Shown in pieces: positions 1 to 8,225 of a DNA stretch of 28,043 nt; position 1 is the first letter of the stretch, and every line of letters starts with the position of its first letter. The notes below the pieces were generated by a model, which saw only the letters and a list, made by a program, of their open reading frames with translations, did not search any database and was not told the origin of the DNA. The position numbers were made by a program, and so were the translations under genes. Source of the DNA: Candidatus Bipolaricaulota bacterium (GTDB taxonomy: Bacteria; Bipolaricaulota; Bipolaricaulia; UBA7950; UBA9294); the NCBI GenBank assembly GCA_020350845.1, contig CP070725.1, positions 482,087-510,129 on the forward strand, read 5' to 3'.

Positions 1-499
1 CATTCCGCACACGATACCGCCACCGGCCTGCGAGGACGATTCCGCTCGCCACCGCGACGATCGCTGCGACGGCCACCCTCCCTTCGCGCGAGATCGGCAG
101 CAGCAGCAACCCGATGGCGACGAACAGTCCCGCCCCGTAGTGCTTACCCACAGGGTCGTACGTCAGCCGACCCCCAACGCGTATCGCGACGAATCCGAGC
201 GCCGCAACGAGTGGGCCCACCGGCGTCCAGGCAGGGATCATCCCTACGATCGCAAGGCCGACGAGGAGGAAGATCGCCGCGAAGACGTCCGCGCAAACAT
301 CGAGCACGCGCCCCCATGCGCTTTCGACGGCGAGAGATCGCGCCACCCACCCGTCGGCGATGTCAGAGAGGACGAGCGCCGCGAACAGCGCTCCGGCAAG
401 GCCCCACCGCTCCCGCCGCCACGCAAGCAGCAACAAGGGTGCAGTGGCGAATCTGGAGAGCGTCAAGAGCGTGGAGGGCGCGAAGCGCAGGTGCCTCAT
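1..499 (-). CDS. CDP-alcohol phosphatidyltransferase family protein (3' end outside window)
   Basis: An integral membrane enzyme of this family moves a phosphatidyl or related phosphoalcohol group from a CDP-alcohol to an acceptor alcohol in phospholipid synthesis. Reading from an ATG at 499, the protein shows the complete family signature DG-x2-AR-x8-G-x3-D-x3-D, here starting DGWVARS and ending GRVLDVCAD, roughly residues 47-69. Hydrophobic segments lie on both sides of it, and the last visible residues are still a membrane-type stretch. The C-terminus is cut off by the window edge, so about 166 codons are visible. The start lies 34 nt downstream of the stop of the flavodoxin-like gene on the same strand, so the two are probably co-transcribed. 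An in-frame GTG at 517 is an alternative start. The exact acceptor (glycerol phosphate, inositol phosphate or other) cannot be decided. Confidence 0.82.
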   Translation of the reverse strand, partial: MRHLRFAPSTLLTLSRFATAPLLLLAWRRERWGLAGALFAALVLSDIADGWVARSLAVESAWGRVLDVCADVFAAIFLLVGLAIVGMIPAWTPVGPLVAALGFVAIRVGGRLTYDPVGKHYGAGLFVAIGLLLLPISREGRVAVAAIVAVASGIVLAGRWRYRVRN

Positions 500-533
500 G
501 ACGCGGGATCCGTCCACCAAGCGCTCACGATCG

Positions 534-1103
534 TCAGGGCAGGGTCAGCGCCGCGCCTCTGCTTCTCGCGATCTGCACAACATCCTCGATCCCGTGGACC
601 TCCTCATTGGGCGCGTCCTGCCAGAGCTCGAGGCGCTCGGCAATCATTCCCCCCGCATCGGCGAGCTGTCCCTCCAGGAGCGATGCCGCGCGATCGGTCG
701 ATCCGGCGCCGGTGACGAGAATCGCGGTGGCGAGGCCTCCGAGATCGCCGAGCCGCTCTACGTATCGTCGGACGGGACGCGCCGGCTGCCACTGGTACGC
801 TTGGGCGCCGAGCACGAGGAGATCGTAGCCCGCGAGATCGTGAGGCGCCTTACGGCTCGCTGTTGTGACATCGCATCGCCAGCCCGCGTCCGCGAGTCCT
901 GTGGCGAATGCCATGGTCACGTCTTCCTGGAAGCTGCTCAGTCCAGGGTGGTAGACGACGAGCGCGCTTCCCGCAGCTCCCGACGGATTCACGGTGATGA
1001 CTTCGCTCGGAACGTCAGTCCGCACCTGCAGCAGGATCGACCCTACGAACAGCCCCAGCGCGACCGCCACCATCAGCCACATCGAAGGCTTCGCTCCGCC
1101 CAT
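534..1103 (-). CDS. Membrane-anchored flavodoxin-like protein
   Basis: 189 residues. One hydrophobic helix (about residues 8-27) is followed by a Rossmann/flavodoxin-like fold: a first strand and turn at ALVVYHPGLSSFQEDV (47-62), then YDLLVLGAQAYQWQPARPV (93-111), then TAILVTGAGSTDRAA (126-140). The strand-loop pattern resembles flavodoxin and FMN-binding proteins, so a redox or FMN-binding role is possible. The phosphate loop is not a textbook T-x-T-G-x-T, so cofactor binding is uncertain. The start at 1103 is set by a strong AGGAGGGGG ribosome binding site about 4 nt upstream. The inverted repeat of the adjacent transposase element begins at 1117, directly behind this site, so the native promoter has probably been displaced or replaced. 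The open frame continues upstream across the transposase only as a shadow. Confidence 0.7.
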   Translation of the reverse strand: MGGAKPSMWLMVAVALGLFVGSILLQVRTDVPSEVITVNPSGAAGSALVVYHPGLSSFQEDVTMAFATGLADAGWRCDVTTASRKAPHDLAGYDLLVLGAQAYQWQPARPVRRYVERLGDLGGLATAILVTGAGSTDRAASLLEGQLADAGGMIAERLELWQDAPNEEVHGIEDVVQIARSRGAALTLP

Positions 1104-1116
1104 AACTCCCCCTCCT

Positions 1117-1145
1117 ATTCCGGGGACACAATACTCATTTCCTGG
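1117..1145. repeat. Left terminal inverted repeat (29 bp)
   Basis: Reverse complement of 1857-1885 with a single mismatch (position 8 counted from the inner end). The outer end reads ATTCCGGGGACACAATACTC. The transposase stop codon (1135-1137) lies inside this repeat, so the last three residues are encoded by the repeat itself. Confidence 0.9.
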
Positions 1146-1791
1146 GCTTGCGTCCCCTCGTTCGCGGCCGCCCGCGCCTCCCGAGCGCGTGCTCGACCCG
1201 GTCCAAGAAGTCATCGCCGCCCAGAGGCCGACCCGTCCTCGTGTGAAGCCTGATGTCACCGAGACCATCCTCTTCCTCGGCAAGGAACTCGGCCCAATCA
1301 GAGACATCAGCGAGCAGCGAGGAACGAACGGCCAACGGGTCATGGGCTGCACGCCCCACCATCCACCGGGCACTCGACCACACGTAGTCCGCAGGATCGA
1401 GCACGAGCCCGGCTCGGACCGGATTCCGCAGTACGTACCGGACCGCCGCAAGGATGTGTACGCGCTCCAGCGGGCAGGAATAGAACCTTCCCTGGAAGAG
1501 ATACCCTCTCCACCCTTGTCGGAAGTTGACTCGCCGGGTGTACAGCCGGTGCGCTTCACCGATTCCGCGCGCGAGACCCGCAGCATCTTCGGGCACGACG
1601 ATCAGATGCACGTGATTCCGCATCAGACACCACGCCAGGAATCTCAGCCCCGTCCGGGCTCCATGCTCTGCCAGAAGAGAAACATAGGCGTCCCGGTCCG
1701 CGTCGGAGAAGAACACGTCCAGTTTCCGCACTCCCCTCTGCGTCACGTGGTGGGGGCACCCGGGGACGACCACTCGGGCAATCCTTGCCAT
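1135..1791 (-). CDS. REP-associated tyrosine transposase (IS200-like Y1 family)
   Basis: 218 residues, the usual size for this family. It is an HUH single-strand DNA endonuclease that nicks and joins DNA through a tyrosine. The N-terminus MARIARVVVPGCPHHVTQRG is typical of the family. The metal-binding HUH motif is NHVHLIV (H60 and H62), and the probable catalytic tyrosine is Y119 in RYVLRNPVRAGLV. The start at 1791 is chosen because the family N-terminus begins there; an upstream in-frame extension crosses the right inverted repeat and looks non-coding. No frameshift or missing motif is seen, so the enzyme could be functional. Upstream of the start there is only a weak AGAAG ribosome binding site. 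Confidence 0.9.
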   Translation of the reverse strand: MARIARVVVPGCPHHVTQRGVRKLDVFFSDADRDAYVSLLAEHGARTGLRFLAWCLMRNHVHLIVVPEDAAGLARGIGEAHRLYTRRVNFRQGWRGYLFQGRFYSCPLERVHILAAVRYVLRNPVRAGLVLDPADYVWSSARWMVGRAAHDPLAVRSSLLADVSDWAEFLAEEEDGLGDIRLHTRTGRPLGGDDFLDRVEHALGRRGRPRTRGRKPRK

Positions 1792-1856
1792 ACGTTGAGT
1801 ATCTTCTATTGACAGTGATCCTGCCACAATCGGCCGTCGGCGGAACCCACGAGGAT

Positions 1857-1885
1857 CCAGGAATTGAGTATTGTGTCCCCGGAAT
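1857..1885. repeat. Right terminal inverted repeat (29 bp)
   Basis: Reads CCAGGAATTGAGTATTGTGT and ends CCCCGGAAT. It matches the reverse complement of 1117-1145 at 28 of 29 positions. It ends 40 nt upstream of the UroD-family start codon and so may contribute to that gene's promoter region. Confidence 0.9.
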
Positions 1886-1925
1886 CGATTCGCGAAGATC
1901 ACAGATCTCAGGATGGGGGGATTCG

Positions 1926-3092
1926 ATGGGCATGACGTCACGGGAGCGCGTCCTCGCGGCACTTCGGCATGAAGAGGCCGATCGCGTGCCGATCATCCTC
2001 GGGGTGAGCAATGCCACCGGGATCAAGATGCGACCCTACAGGGCGCTCAAGAAGCTGATCGGGGTCGATGCCGCGGATGCCTACCTCTACGACTGGCCGG
2101 AGCTCGGGACGGCGGCGGTAGACGAGGAGACGCTGCGCCGTCTGCACAGCGACGTGCGGGGAGTCCTTGACCTCGAGCCGGCGTCCGTCCGGGCGCGGAA
2201 CGCAGCGCGCGAGCCGCACGCGCCGTGCATCGACTCCTGGGGTTCGGGGCAGAAGGAGGTGCAGCCGGGGCAGTGGTTCCCCGGCGTGCACCCGATGGCC
2301 GACGCGACCACACTCCGCGAGATCGAGGAGTACCGCTGGCCGGACATGGAGGATCCGACGCGTGTGGCCCACGTGGCTGCCCAGGCGGCGACGCTCGCGG
2401 CGCAAGACGAGTACGCGATCATGGCCACACCGTGGCTGCTCTTCCCGCTCGAGCGCGCCTTCGCGATGCAGGGGATGGACCGCTTCCTACTGAATCTGGT
2501 CGCTCACCCGGAGTTTGCCGAGGCCCTCCTGTGGAAGATCGAGTCGCTGTGCAAGATGCTCATGGGGCACTTCCTCGCCGCGGTCGGTCCGAACATCGAC
2601 ATCATCAAGATCGGCGATGACCTCGGCACCCAGGAGAGCCTGCTGATGTCCCCGACGATGTACCGCTCGATGCTCAAGCCGATTCACGCGGACTTCATCG
2701 CATTCATCAAGGAGCGCACGGAGGCGAAGGTCTTCTTCCACACCGACGGTGACGTCTTCCCGTTGATCGAGGACTTCGTCGAGATCGGGATCGACATCCT
2801 CAACCCCATCCAGACGTCGGCCGGGAAGATGGCGAACCTCGAGGAGCTGAAGGCCCGGTTCGGAGAGGAGATCGTCCTCTGCGGCGGGATCGACACGCAC
2901 CACTACTTGCCGAACGGCAGCCCGCAGGAGGTGCGCGAAGAGGTGAAGCGCGTCCTCGGGATCCTCGCTCCTGGCGGGGGCTATCTCGAGTCGTCGGTGC
3001 ACACGATCATGGACGACGTGCCTCCCGAGAACATCCTCGCCATGGTCGATGCCGTCGAGGAGTTCGGCAGCTATCCGATCCGCGGGCCTTAG
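1926..3092 (+). CDS. Uroporphyrinogen decarboxylase-superfamily protein (not classical HemE)
   Basis: 388 residues in a TIM-barrel superfamily that includes HemE and corrinoid or coenzyme M methyltransferases. The opening MTSRERVLAALRHEEADRVP (residues 3-22) is the family N-terminus, and later landmarks are KVFFHTDGDV, LNPIQ and CGGIDTHHYL. HemE's arginine-rich signature (RQAGR) is absent, and no other heme gene is nearby. The methyltransferase zinc motif H-x-C is replaced by H-T-D. It therefore belongs to the large group of UroD-like proteins often linked to one-carbon or methylated-compound metabolism, with unknown substrate. A GGGGGG-rich ribosome binding site precedes ATG 1926; ATG 1932 is a close alternative. 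The transposase element ends 40 nt upstream. Confidence 0.85.
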   Translation: MGMTSRERVLAALRHEEADRVPIILGVSNATGIKMRPYRALKKLIGVDAADAYLYDWPELGTAAVDEETLRRLHSDVRGVLDLEPASVRARNAAREPHAPCIDSWGSGQKEVQPGQWFPGVHPMADATTLREIEEYRWPDMEDPTRVAHVAAQAATLAAQDEYAIMATPWLLFPLERAFAMQGMDRFLLNLVAHPEFAEALLWKIESLCKMLMGHFLAAVGPNIDIIKIGDDLGTQESLLMSPTMYRSMLKPIHADFIAFIKERTEAKVFFHTDGDVFPLIEDFVEIGIDILNPIQTSAGKMANLEELKARFGEEIVLCGGIDTHHYLPNGSPQEVREEVKRVLGILAPGGGYLESSVHTIMDDVPPENILAMVDAVEEFGSYPIRGP

Positions 3093-3128
3093 TCCGTCCC
3101 ACTCACGGAAGACGAGGAGATCCACACG

Positions 3129-3863
3129 ATGAGGGTTTCGAGAGATCACTTCTTGGGTCCGGCGTTCGTCGTCCTGATCCTGGCAATGGCTGCCCTCTCG
3201 GGCTGCGAAGAGGAGCGAACCGCGAATCCTGACGGCACTGCGATCCAGGCCGAGGAACGCACCTCCCAAACCGCACCTGCCGACACCCCGTCTCCCGCAG
3301 TCGAGGAGGCCGCGCAGGATGCCACGCCTGAGGTGCCGACCGAAACGCCCGTCCTCCCTCAAGAGAAGGGCGCGGTCTTCGCCGTCGACGGCATCGTGAA
3401 GCCTGGCGAGTATTCCCGTTCGATGACTCTCGCCCGTGTCGAGATCTCCTGGTCGAACGACGCGGAGACCCTGCGCATGGCGCTCGACGCTCCGGGAGAG
3501 GGATACGTCACCGTAGGCTTCGATCCGGTGGATCGCAAGGTCGGTGCGAACTACATCATCGGCTATGTCAAAGACGGCGAAGCGGTGGTGCGCGATCATG
3601 TCGGCACGCGCGGGAATCTCCACGAGTGGGACGTCGAGGTCGGCGGTGAGGACAACCTGCTGGACTATGCCGGGACGGAGGTCGACGGGCGCACCGTGCT
3701 CGAGTTCATCATCCCCCTGGATTCCGGTGATCCGAAGGACCGCCCGCTGGCTCCCGGAGCGACGCACGTCGTTCAGGTCGCCTACCAGAGCCGCCGCGAC
3801 GACTTCGTCTCTTGGCACAGCCGTCACGGCACCTCGACGATCGAGCTCGATCCCGCCCCGTGA
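3129..3863 (+). CDS. DOMON-domain lipoprotein
   Basis: 244 residues. The signal peptide ends in a lipobox LSGC with Cys26 as the predicted lipidated residue, so the protein is probably attached to a membrane outside the cytoplasm. Residues 27-75 form a low-complexity linker rich in Thr, Pro, Glu and Ala. Residues about 80-240 form a DOMON-type beta-sandwich, beginning FAVDGIVKPGEYSRS and including VEISWSNDAETLRMAL and GYVTVGFDP. DOMON domains bind heme or sugar. The electron-transfer or carbohydrate role cannot be decided here, although the sugar locus downstream and the DOMON-like modules of the GH57 enzyme make a sugar role worth considering. A GAGGAG ribosome binding site precedes the ATG, 36 nt after the UroD-family stop, so the two genes may form an operon. 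Confidence 0.82.
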   Translation: MRVSRDHFLGPAFVVLILAMAALSGCEEERTANPDGTAIQAEERTSQTAPADTPSPAVEEAAQDATPEVPTETPVLPQEKGAVFAVDGIVKPGEYSRSMTLARVEISWSNDAETLRMALDAPGEGYVTVGFDPVDRKVGANYIIGYVKDGEAVVRDHVGTRGNLHEWDVEVGGEDNLLDYAGTEVDGRTVLEFIIPLDSGDPKDRPLAPGATHVVQVAYQSRRDDFVSWHSRHGTSTIELDPAP

Positions 3864-3927
3864 CGCGGATTGTGTCAGGAGCGGGAATCCAACCACTCCC
3901 ACCGAGTCACGACTCCGAGGGAAGTGG

Positions 3928-4122
3928 GTGGAGGAGGAAGATCGCGAGCGCTTCGAGATGGCCTATCGTGCCACCGGCAAGCGCTACGATCTGGGGAAGT
4001 CCTGCGTGCGGTTTCGTCGACTCGACGATCTGCCCCTGGAGCTGATCGGGGAGGCAATCGCATCCATGGAGGTATCCGACTTCGTGCAGGCGGTCGAACG
4101 AATCCGCTCGGCAGAGAGGTGA
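3928..4122 (+). pseudogene. Truncated DUF1801 (YdhG-like) C-terminal fragment
   Basis: From a GTG at 3928 this frame encodes about 64 residues containing ATGKRYDLGKSCVRFRRLDD and LPLELIGEAIASM. This is the characteristic C-terminus of DUF1801 proteins, which normally have about 140 residues. The N-terminal half is missing: the preceding 65 nt back to the DOMON stop do not encode it in any frame I could recognise. The most likely reading is a 5'-deleted pseudogene. Because the remaining reading frame is intact and a GAGGGAA sequence precedes the GTG, a short expressed protein cannot be excluded. Confidence 0.65.
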
Positions 4123-4156
4123 AGCACGGCGTGGCGGCCGGGGGAGGTGTTGTGTG

Positions 4157-4486
4157 ATGCCTGTCAGCGAGGACTACCTGGCATTCCTCACCGACCAGCT
4201 GATCGATTGGCGAGACGTCTCCGTCCGCCGCATGTTCGGCGGCGCGGGACTCTACGTCGGGGGAACCATGTTCGGCCTCGTCGCCGATGACACCCTGTTT
4301 CTTCGCGTCGACGACGACAGTCGGCCCGACTACGAGCGTGAAGGCTGCGCGCCGTTCCGACCGTTCCACGATCGGAAGCCGATGCCGTACTACGAGATCC
4401 CGGCGCACGTGCTCGAGGATCCCACACTGCTTCACGCCTGGGCCGATCGTGCCCTGCAGGCGGCACGGAACCGGGCGAGCCCCTGA
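4157..4486 (+). CDS. TfoX N-terminal domain protein
   Basis: 109 residues covering essentially one TfoX-N domain. Landmarks are VSVRRMFGGAGLYVGGTMFG (about residues 22-41), LFLRVDD and the late PMPYYEIP. TfoX-N proteins are small cytoplasmic proteins. TfoX/Sxy itself regulates competence, but stand-alone TfoX-N proteins like this one are of unknown function. The start is ATG 4157 because GGAGGT lies 8 nt upstream; a GTG directly before it (4154) is less likely. The gene follows the DUF1801 fragment by 34 nt. DUF1801 and TfoX-N proteins are both small domains that I recall being found near each other, so the pair may once have been a functional unit. Confidence 0.85.
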   Translation: MPVSEDYLAFLTDQLIDWRDVSVRRMFGGAGLYVGGTMFGLVADDTLFLRVDDDSRPDYEREGCAPFRPFHDRKPMPYYEIPAHVLEDPTLLHAWADRALQAARNRASP

Positions 4487-4534
4487 CGGGCCCTCCCTGG
4501 TACTCGAAGGCCGCTTCACCTGTGTGGCAGCCTC

Positions 4535-4563
4535 TTGCTCGAACTGACGCGACGGACTACGGT
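4535..4563 (+). promoter_or_regulatory. Candidate sigma-70 promoter for the exported protein gene
   Basis: A -35 TTGCTC (4535-4540) and a -10 TACGGT (4558-4563) are separated by exactly 17 nt. Transcription would start only 2-3 nt before ATG 4573, and no Shine-Dalgarno sequence is present, so the transcript may be leaderless. Confidence 0.4.
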
Positions 4564-4572
4564 ACTCCCAGC

Positions 4573-5691
4573 ATGAAAGTCATCACGAAGCTTGTGCCCG
4601 CCGTTCTTGCTCTGTGCCTGTGCGTCGGCATCGGCGCAGCGGCCTCGAGCCTGGAGGCGTCCCTTCGCCTGATCCCGGCAGAGACGGAGGAACTGATGCT
4701 CCTGTTCACCGATTGGGATCGGATCCGCGCCGCGCTCGCCCTGGACGATGTGACGAGTGCAAGCCCGTTCGAAGAGCGCCTCGAGCTCGCGATGAGCACA
4801 TCCCAGACACATGCCGCAGGCTCCGCGTTCGCGCTACACCACTTGGTCGATCATGCGGCGAACTGGGGTTGGGACACGACCGACCTCGCGTGGGAGGCGT
4901 ATGTCATCACGGGAAGGCTGCCGCCGTTCTATCTCCTCAGGCTGCGCGACCACGTCTCCTTCGACACGATCGCCACCCACTTCGTGGAGAAGGGCTTCGT
5001 GCAGACCGAGTCCCACGGCGTGACCGTCTTCCATCATGACATCGTTCCCGGAGAGGACTGGCTGCGGACCACGGAGATCTCAATCCTCAACACGGCCTAT
5101 CTGCCCGGCGAGCGGCTGCTCGTGCTGAGCAGCTTCCCCGGCGGGGTCGAGGTCGTCATTCGGACGCTTGAAGGCGAACTGGCGTCGCTTCAGGGCGATC
5201 CGTACGCGGTTGCCGCGGTCACGCATCTTGGCGAGCCGTTCGCGGCGATCCTCCTCGCCGGCCTCGGTGAGTGCCTACGGTTTCCGCCGAATCCCGTCCT
5301 GGATCCTCTGGGCACGCTTCCCTCACAGGGGACGGCCGATGCGATTCGAGCGGCGGTCGAGGAGTCCGACCTGTTGGTACCCTACCGGGTCTTCGCCGTC
5401 GGCTATCGGGAAGTCGACGGGATCCCAGTGGGGTCGATCGTCTTCGAGTACGACGCCGTTGAGCTCGCCGAACTCGATCTCGCCCCGCGCCGCCTTCTCG
5501 CAGAGGAGGGACGGAGCAGCTCCTTCGACGCGCCGATCGCGGAGAGCTACTTCAGCGTGCTTTCGGCAGGTGTGGAGGATCGAGCGATCGTCTTCGCCGT
5601 CGCCCCGGTGAACGATCAGCCGATGCGGCTCTTCCGCATGGTCCACTACCGGGACGCCCCGTTTGCCGGATGCAGCGTGCCGAGAGACTAG
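4573..5691 (+). CDS. Exported protein of unknown function
   Basis: 372 residues from ATG 4573. The N-terminus MKVITKLVPAVLALCLCVG followed by IGAAASSLEA is a clear Sec signal peptide, probably cut near residue 25. I do not recognise the family of the mature part. It is an alpha/beta protein with few cysteines and no membrane helices, containing LRLIPAETEELMLLFTDW near its start and several long amphipathic strands. General layout recalls periplasmic DUF3352-like proteins, but this is only an impression. No Shine-Dalgarno sequence precedes the ATG, in line with the possible leaderless promoter at 4535-4563. Its TAG stop shares the bases CTAG (5688-5691) with the stop of the convergent membrane protein gene. 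Confidence 0.72.
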   Translation: MKVITKLVPAVLALCLCVGIGAAASSLEASLRLIPAETEELMLLFTDWDRIRAALALDDVTSASPFEERLELAMSTSQTHAAGSAFALHHLVDHAANWGWDTTDLAWEAYVITGRLPPFYLLRLRDHVSFDTIATHFVEKGFVQTESHGVTVFHHDIVPGEDWLRTTEISILNTAYLPGERLLVLSSFPGGVEVVIRTLEGELASLQGDPYAVAAVTHLGEPFAAILLAGLGECLRFPPNPVLDPLGTLPSQGTADAIRAAVEESDLLVPYRVFAVGYREVDGIPVGSIVFEYDAVELAELDLAPRRLLAEEGRSSSFDAPIAESYFSVLSAGVEDRAIVFAVAPVNDQPMRLFRMVHYRDAPFAGCSVPRD

Positions 5692-6224
5692 AAGGCGATG
5701 CGGATCGCGAGCAAACAGACGCCGATCTCTAGCGGATAGCCGACAAGGACGGGCGCACTGCCGAGGTGCGGGAGCGTCCCGTCGTGCGTCGGGTAGAGCT
5801 TCGCCTCGCAGAGATCGAAGCCTCCGCACGCCCTGTAGAAGAGCACGTGCTCCAGATCCGGGAGCGCGCCGCCGATCGCCCCCCACACGAAGCGTGGATC
5901 ACCTTCCGTGCGGCGGCCGAGCTCCGCGGTCGCGAAGATCGTCGCGAAGGTATACGCGGAGAAGAGCGCGATGTCCGCCCCGTCGGTCGGATCCGGATCG
6001 TGGTGCGGCATCATGTCGAGCAGAGCGTGGCTCACGAATCCGATGAGGAACGCCACGACCGGGCTCTCGCTCCACGCGACTCCGAGCAGGCCACCCACGA
6101 TGGCATGGGTTCCGAATGCCGACGCCATCGCCGGAGCGCTCGCTGCCGTGACGGCGACCAATGCGACGACGGCCCACCTTCCCCGGCGTGCCTTCCAGCT
6201 CCTCACTTGCGATGGTGCCGACAT
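5688..6224 (-). CDS. YdjM/DUF457-like membrane protein (putative metal-dependent hydrolase)
   Basis: 178 residues with about four hydrophobic segments. The conserved core is GTHAIVGGLLGV followed by GFVSHALLDMMPHHDPD. This His/Asp pattern is typical of the DUF457 (YdjM) family of inner-membrane proteins annotated as metal-dependent hydrolases; their substrate is generally unknown. A second acidic/His patch is GALPDLEHVLF. The start at 6224 follows an AAGGGGGAA ribosome binding site. A promoter candidate lies at 6252-6280, so it is probably transcribed on its own although another minus-strand gene ends 129 nt upstream. The stop overlaps that of the convergent exported protein gene. Confidence 0.75.
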   Translation of the reverse strand: MSAPSQVRSWKARRGRWAVVALVAVTAASAPAMASAFGTHAIVGGLLGVAWSESPVVAFLIGFVSHALLDMMPHHDPDPTDGADIALFSAYTFATIFATAELGRRTEGDPRFVWGAIGGALPDLEHVLFYRACGGFDLCEAKLYPTHDGTLPHLGSAPVLVGYPLEIGVCLLAIRIAF

Positions 6225-6251
6225 GCTTCCCCCTTCACACGGCGTGGGCAG

Positions 6252-6280
6252 AGACTAGATCGTCGCCCAAGCCCCAGCAA
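6252..6280 (-). promoter_or_regulatory. Candidate sigma-70 promoter for the DUF457-like gene
   Basis: On the minus strand, TTGCTG (6275-6280) and TAGTCT (6252-6257) are separated by 17 nt. The predicted start near 6245 gives a leader of about 21 nt that includes the ribosome binding site of the gene starting at 6224. Confidence 0.45.
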
Positions 6281-6353
6281 GTCCGACTCCGAGAGCCCGC
6301 CCTGCGTATCAGCCGGGCGCCCGAGGATCACCTTGGGGCGCAGCTTCTCAGCA

Positions 6354-6971
6354 TCAGGTCTCCCCGCCCTCGGCCGGCAGCGACCTTCCTGCGCGGCGCG
6401 AGCGCAGCTCCGCGCGCACCATCAGCAGGAGGAGTGCAGCGGGGCACGCGGACGCGCGGATCGCGTAGACCCACGCCAGCGTCCCCTTCCCCGAGAGAAG
6501 AGACACGATCGGAGCGAGCATGAGCCCGACCCACATCGTGAACGACTCCGTGTTGCGATCCGCCGTCCAGATCCGTCGCACCACGGGAAGATACGCGATC
6601 AGCATCACGGCCTGAATGAGCGCGTGTGCCGCCACATGGTGGCGGGTCATCGCCCAGCCGATCATGATCACAACCACGGCAATGAGGCAGCCGAGATCGA
6701 ACCGAGTGAAACGGCTGCTACGCTCCCCGAAGACGGCGATGAACAGCGCCACCCCTCCGACGAGCACGATGTCCGCCGTGTTCAGGATGTTGTCCAGGAG
6801 TCCGTACTGCCCGTCACCGAGATAGGTCAGCAGGCTGCCCACGGCAGCGATGGTGAAGAAGACCCACATCGCCAGCGAGGGATGAATCGCGCGGCGGCGG
6901 ATCTGCCAGCAGTAGCGGATGCCGATCAGAAGGTTGATCGTCGACACCGCGACGAAGGAGAAGAGCCTCAT
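6354..6971 (-). CDS. Polytopic membrane protein of unknown function
   Basis: 205 residues with about six or seven hydrophobic helices, for example LAMWVFFTIAAVGSLLTYL, IVLVGGVALFIAVF and LGCLIAVVVIMIGWAM, and short charged loops. The C-terminus is arginine-rich and probably cytoplasmic. I do not recognise a named family; the compact helices recall PQ-loop or PnuC-like carriers, but I see no diagnostic motif. The start at 6971 has only a weak GGGG-type ribosome binding site. It lies 52 nt downstream of the ABC ATPase stop on the same strand, so read-through from that gene is possible. Confidence 0.62.
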   Translation of the reverse strand: MRLFSFVAVSTINLLIGIRYCWQIRRRAIHPSLAMWVFFTIAAVGSLLTYLGDGQYGLLDNILNTADIVLVGGVALFIAVFGERSSRFTRFDLGCLIAVVVIMIGWAMTRHHVAAHALIQAVMLIAYLPVVRRIWTADRNTESFTMWVGLMLAPIVSLLSGKGTLAWVYAIRASACPAALLLLMVRAELRSRRAGRSLPAEGGET

Positions 6972-7023
6972 GGTTGGCCCCGCGTCAGGACTCGCACGAC
7001 GGGTCGCGGCGACCGGCGAACGA

Positions 7024-8103
<1,080 letters not shown>

Positions 8104-8156
8104 TCCTCCTCCTTGGACGGCGCCCCCACCGGATCGGCTCCGGGTCTCGCATCCCC

Positions 8157-8185
8157 ACATTACAAGGAACGCACTCGACGATCAA
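8157..8185 (-). promoter_or_regulatory. Candidate sigma-70 promoter for the ABC ATPase gene
   Basis: Minus strand TTGATC (8180-8185), a 17-nt spacer and TAATGT (8157-8162). The predicted transcript starts near 8150, about 47 nt before the start codon, and includes the strong AAGGAGGAGGA ribosome binding site. Confidence 0.5.
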
Positions 8186-8225
8186 CGCGAAGGAGCGTTC
8201 AGGCCGCGACACGAGGGAGTGGCGC

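Larger units (their letters stand above)
1117..1885 (-). mobile_element. Compact REP-associated-type transposase element
   Basis: A 769-bp unit made of one Y1/HUH transposase gene and a near-perfect 29-bp inverted repeat at each end. The outer boundaries are defined by where the repeat identity stops (1117 and 1885). No target-site duplication can be seen, as expected for HUH single-strand transposases, which do not create one. The unit sits between the ribosome binding site of the flavodoxin-like gene and the UroD-family gene. Elements with ends like GTATTGTGTCCCCGGAAT flanking such transposases are, to my knowledge, widespread in uncultured bacteria; this is recollection, not a search result. 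Confidence 0.75.

Noticed and set aside
1104..1586. N-terminal extension of the flavodoxin-like protein across the transposase gene
   Set aside because: The extension is another reading frame of the transposase and crosses the terminal repeat; the strong ribosome binding site at about 1108-1116 sets the start at 1103.
1809..1814. Perfect -35 consensus TTGACA inside the transposase element
   Set aside because: No acceptable -10 lies 16-18 nt downstream on the plus strand, so a promoter for the UroD-family gene from here is not supported.
2487..3902. Long minus-strand open frame (471 codons) opposite the UroD-family and DOMON genes
   Set aside because: It is antisense to two well-supported genes, has the Arg/Asp/Val-rich composition of a GC-rich shadow frame, and shows no domain or ribosome binding site.
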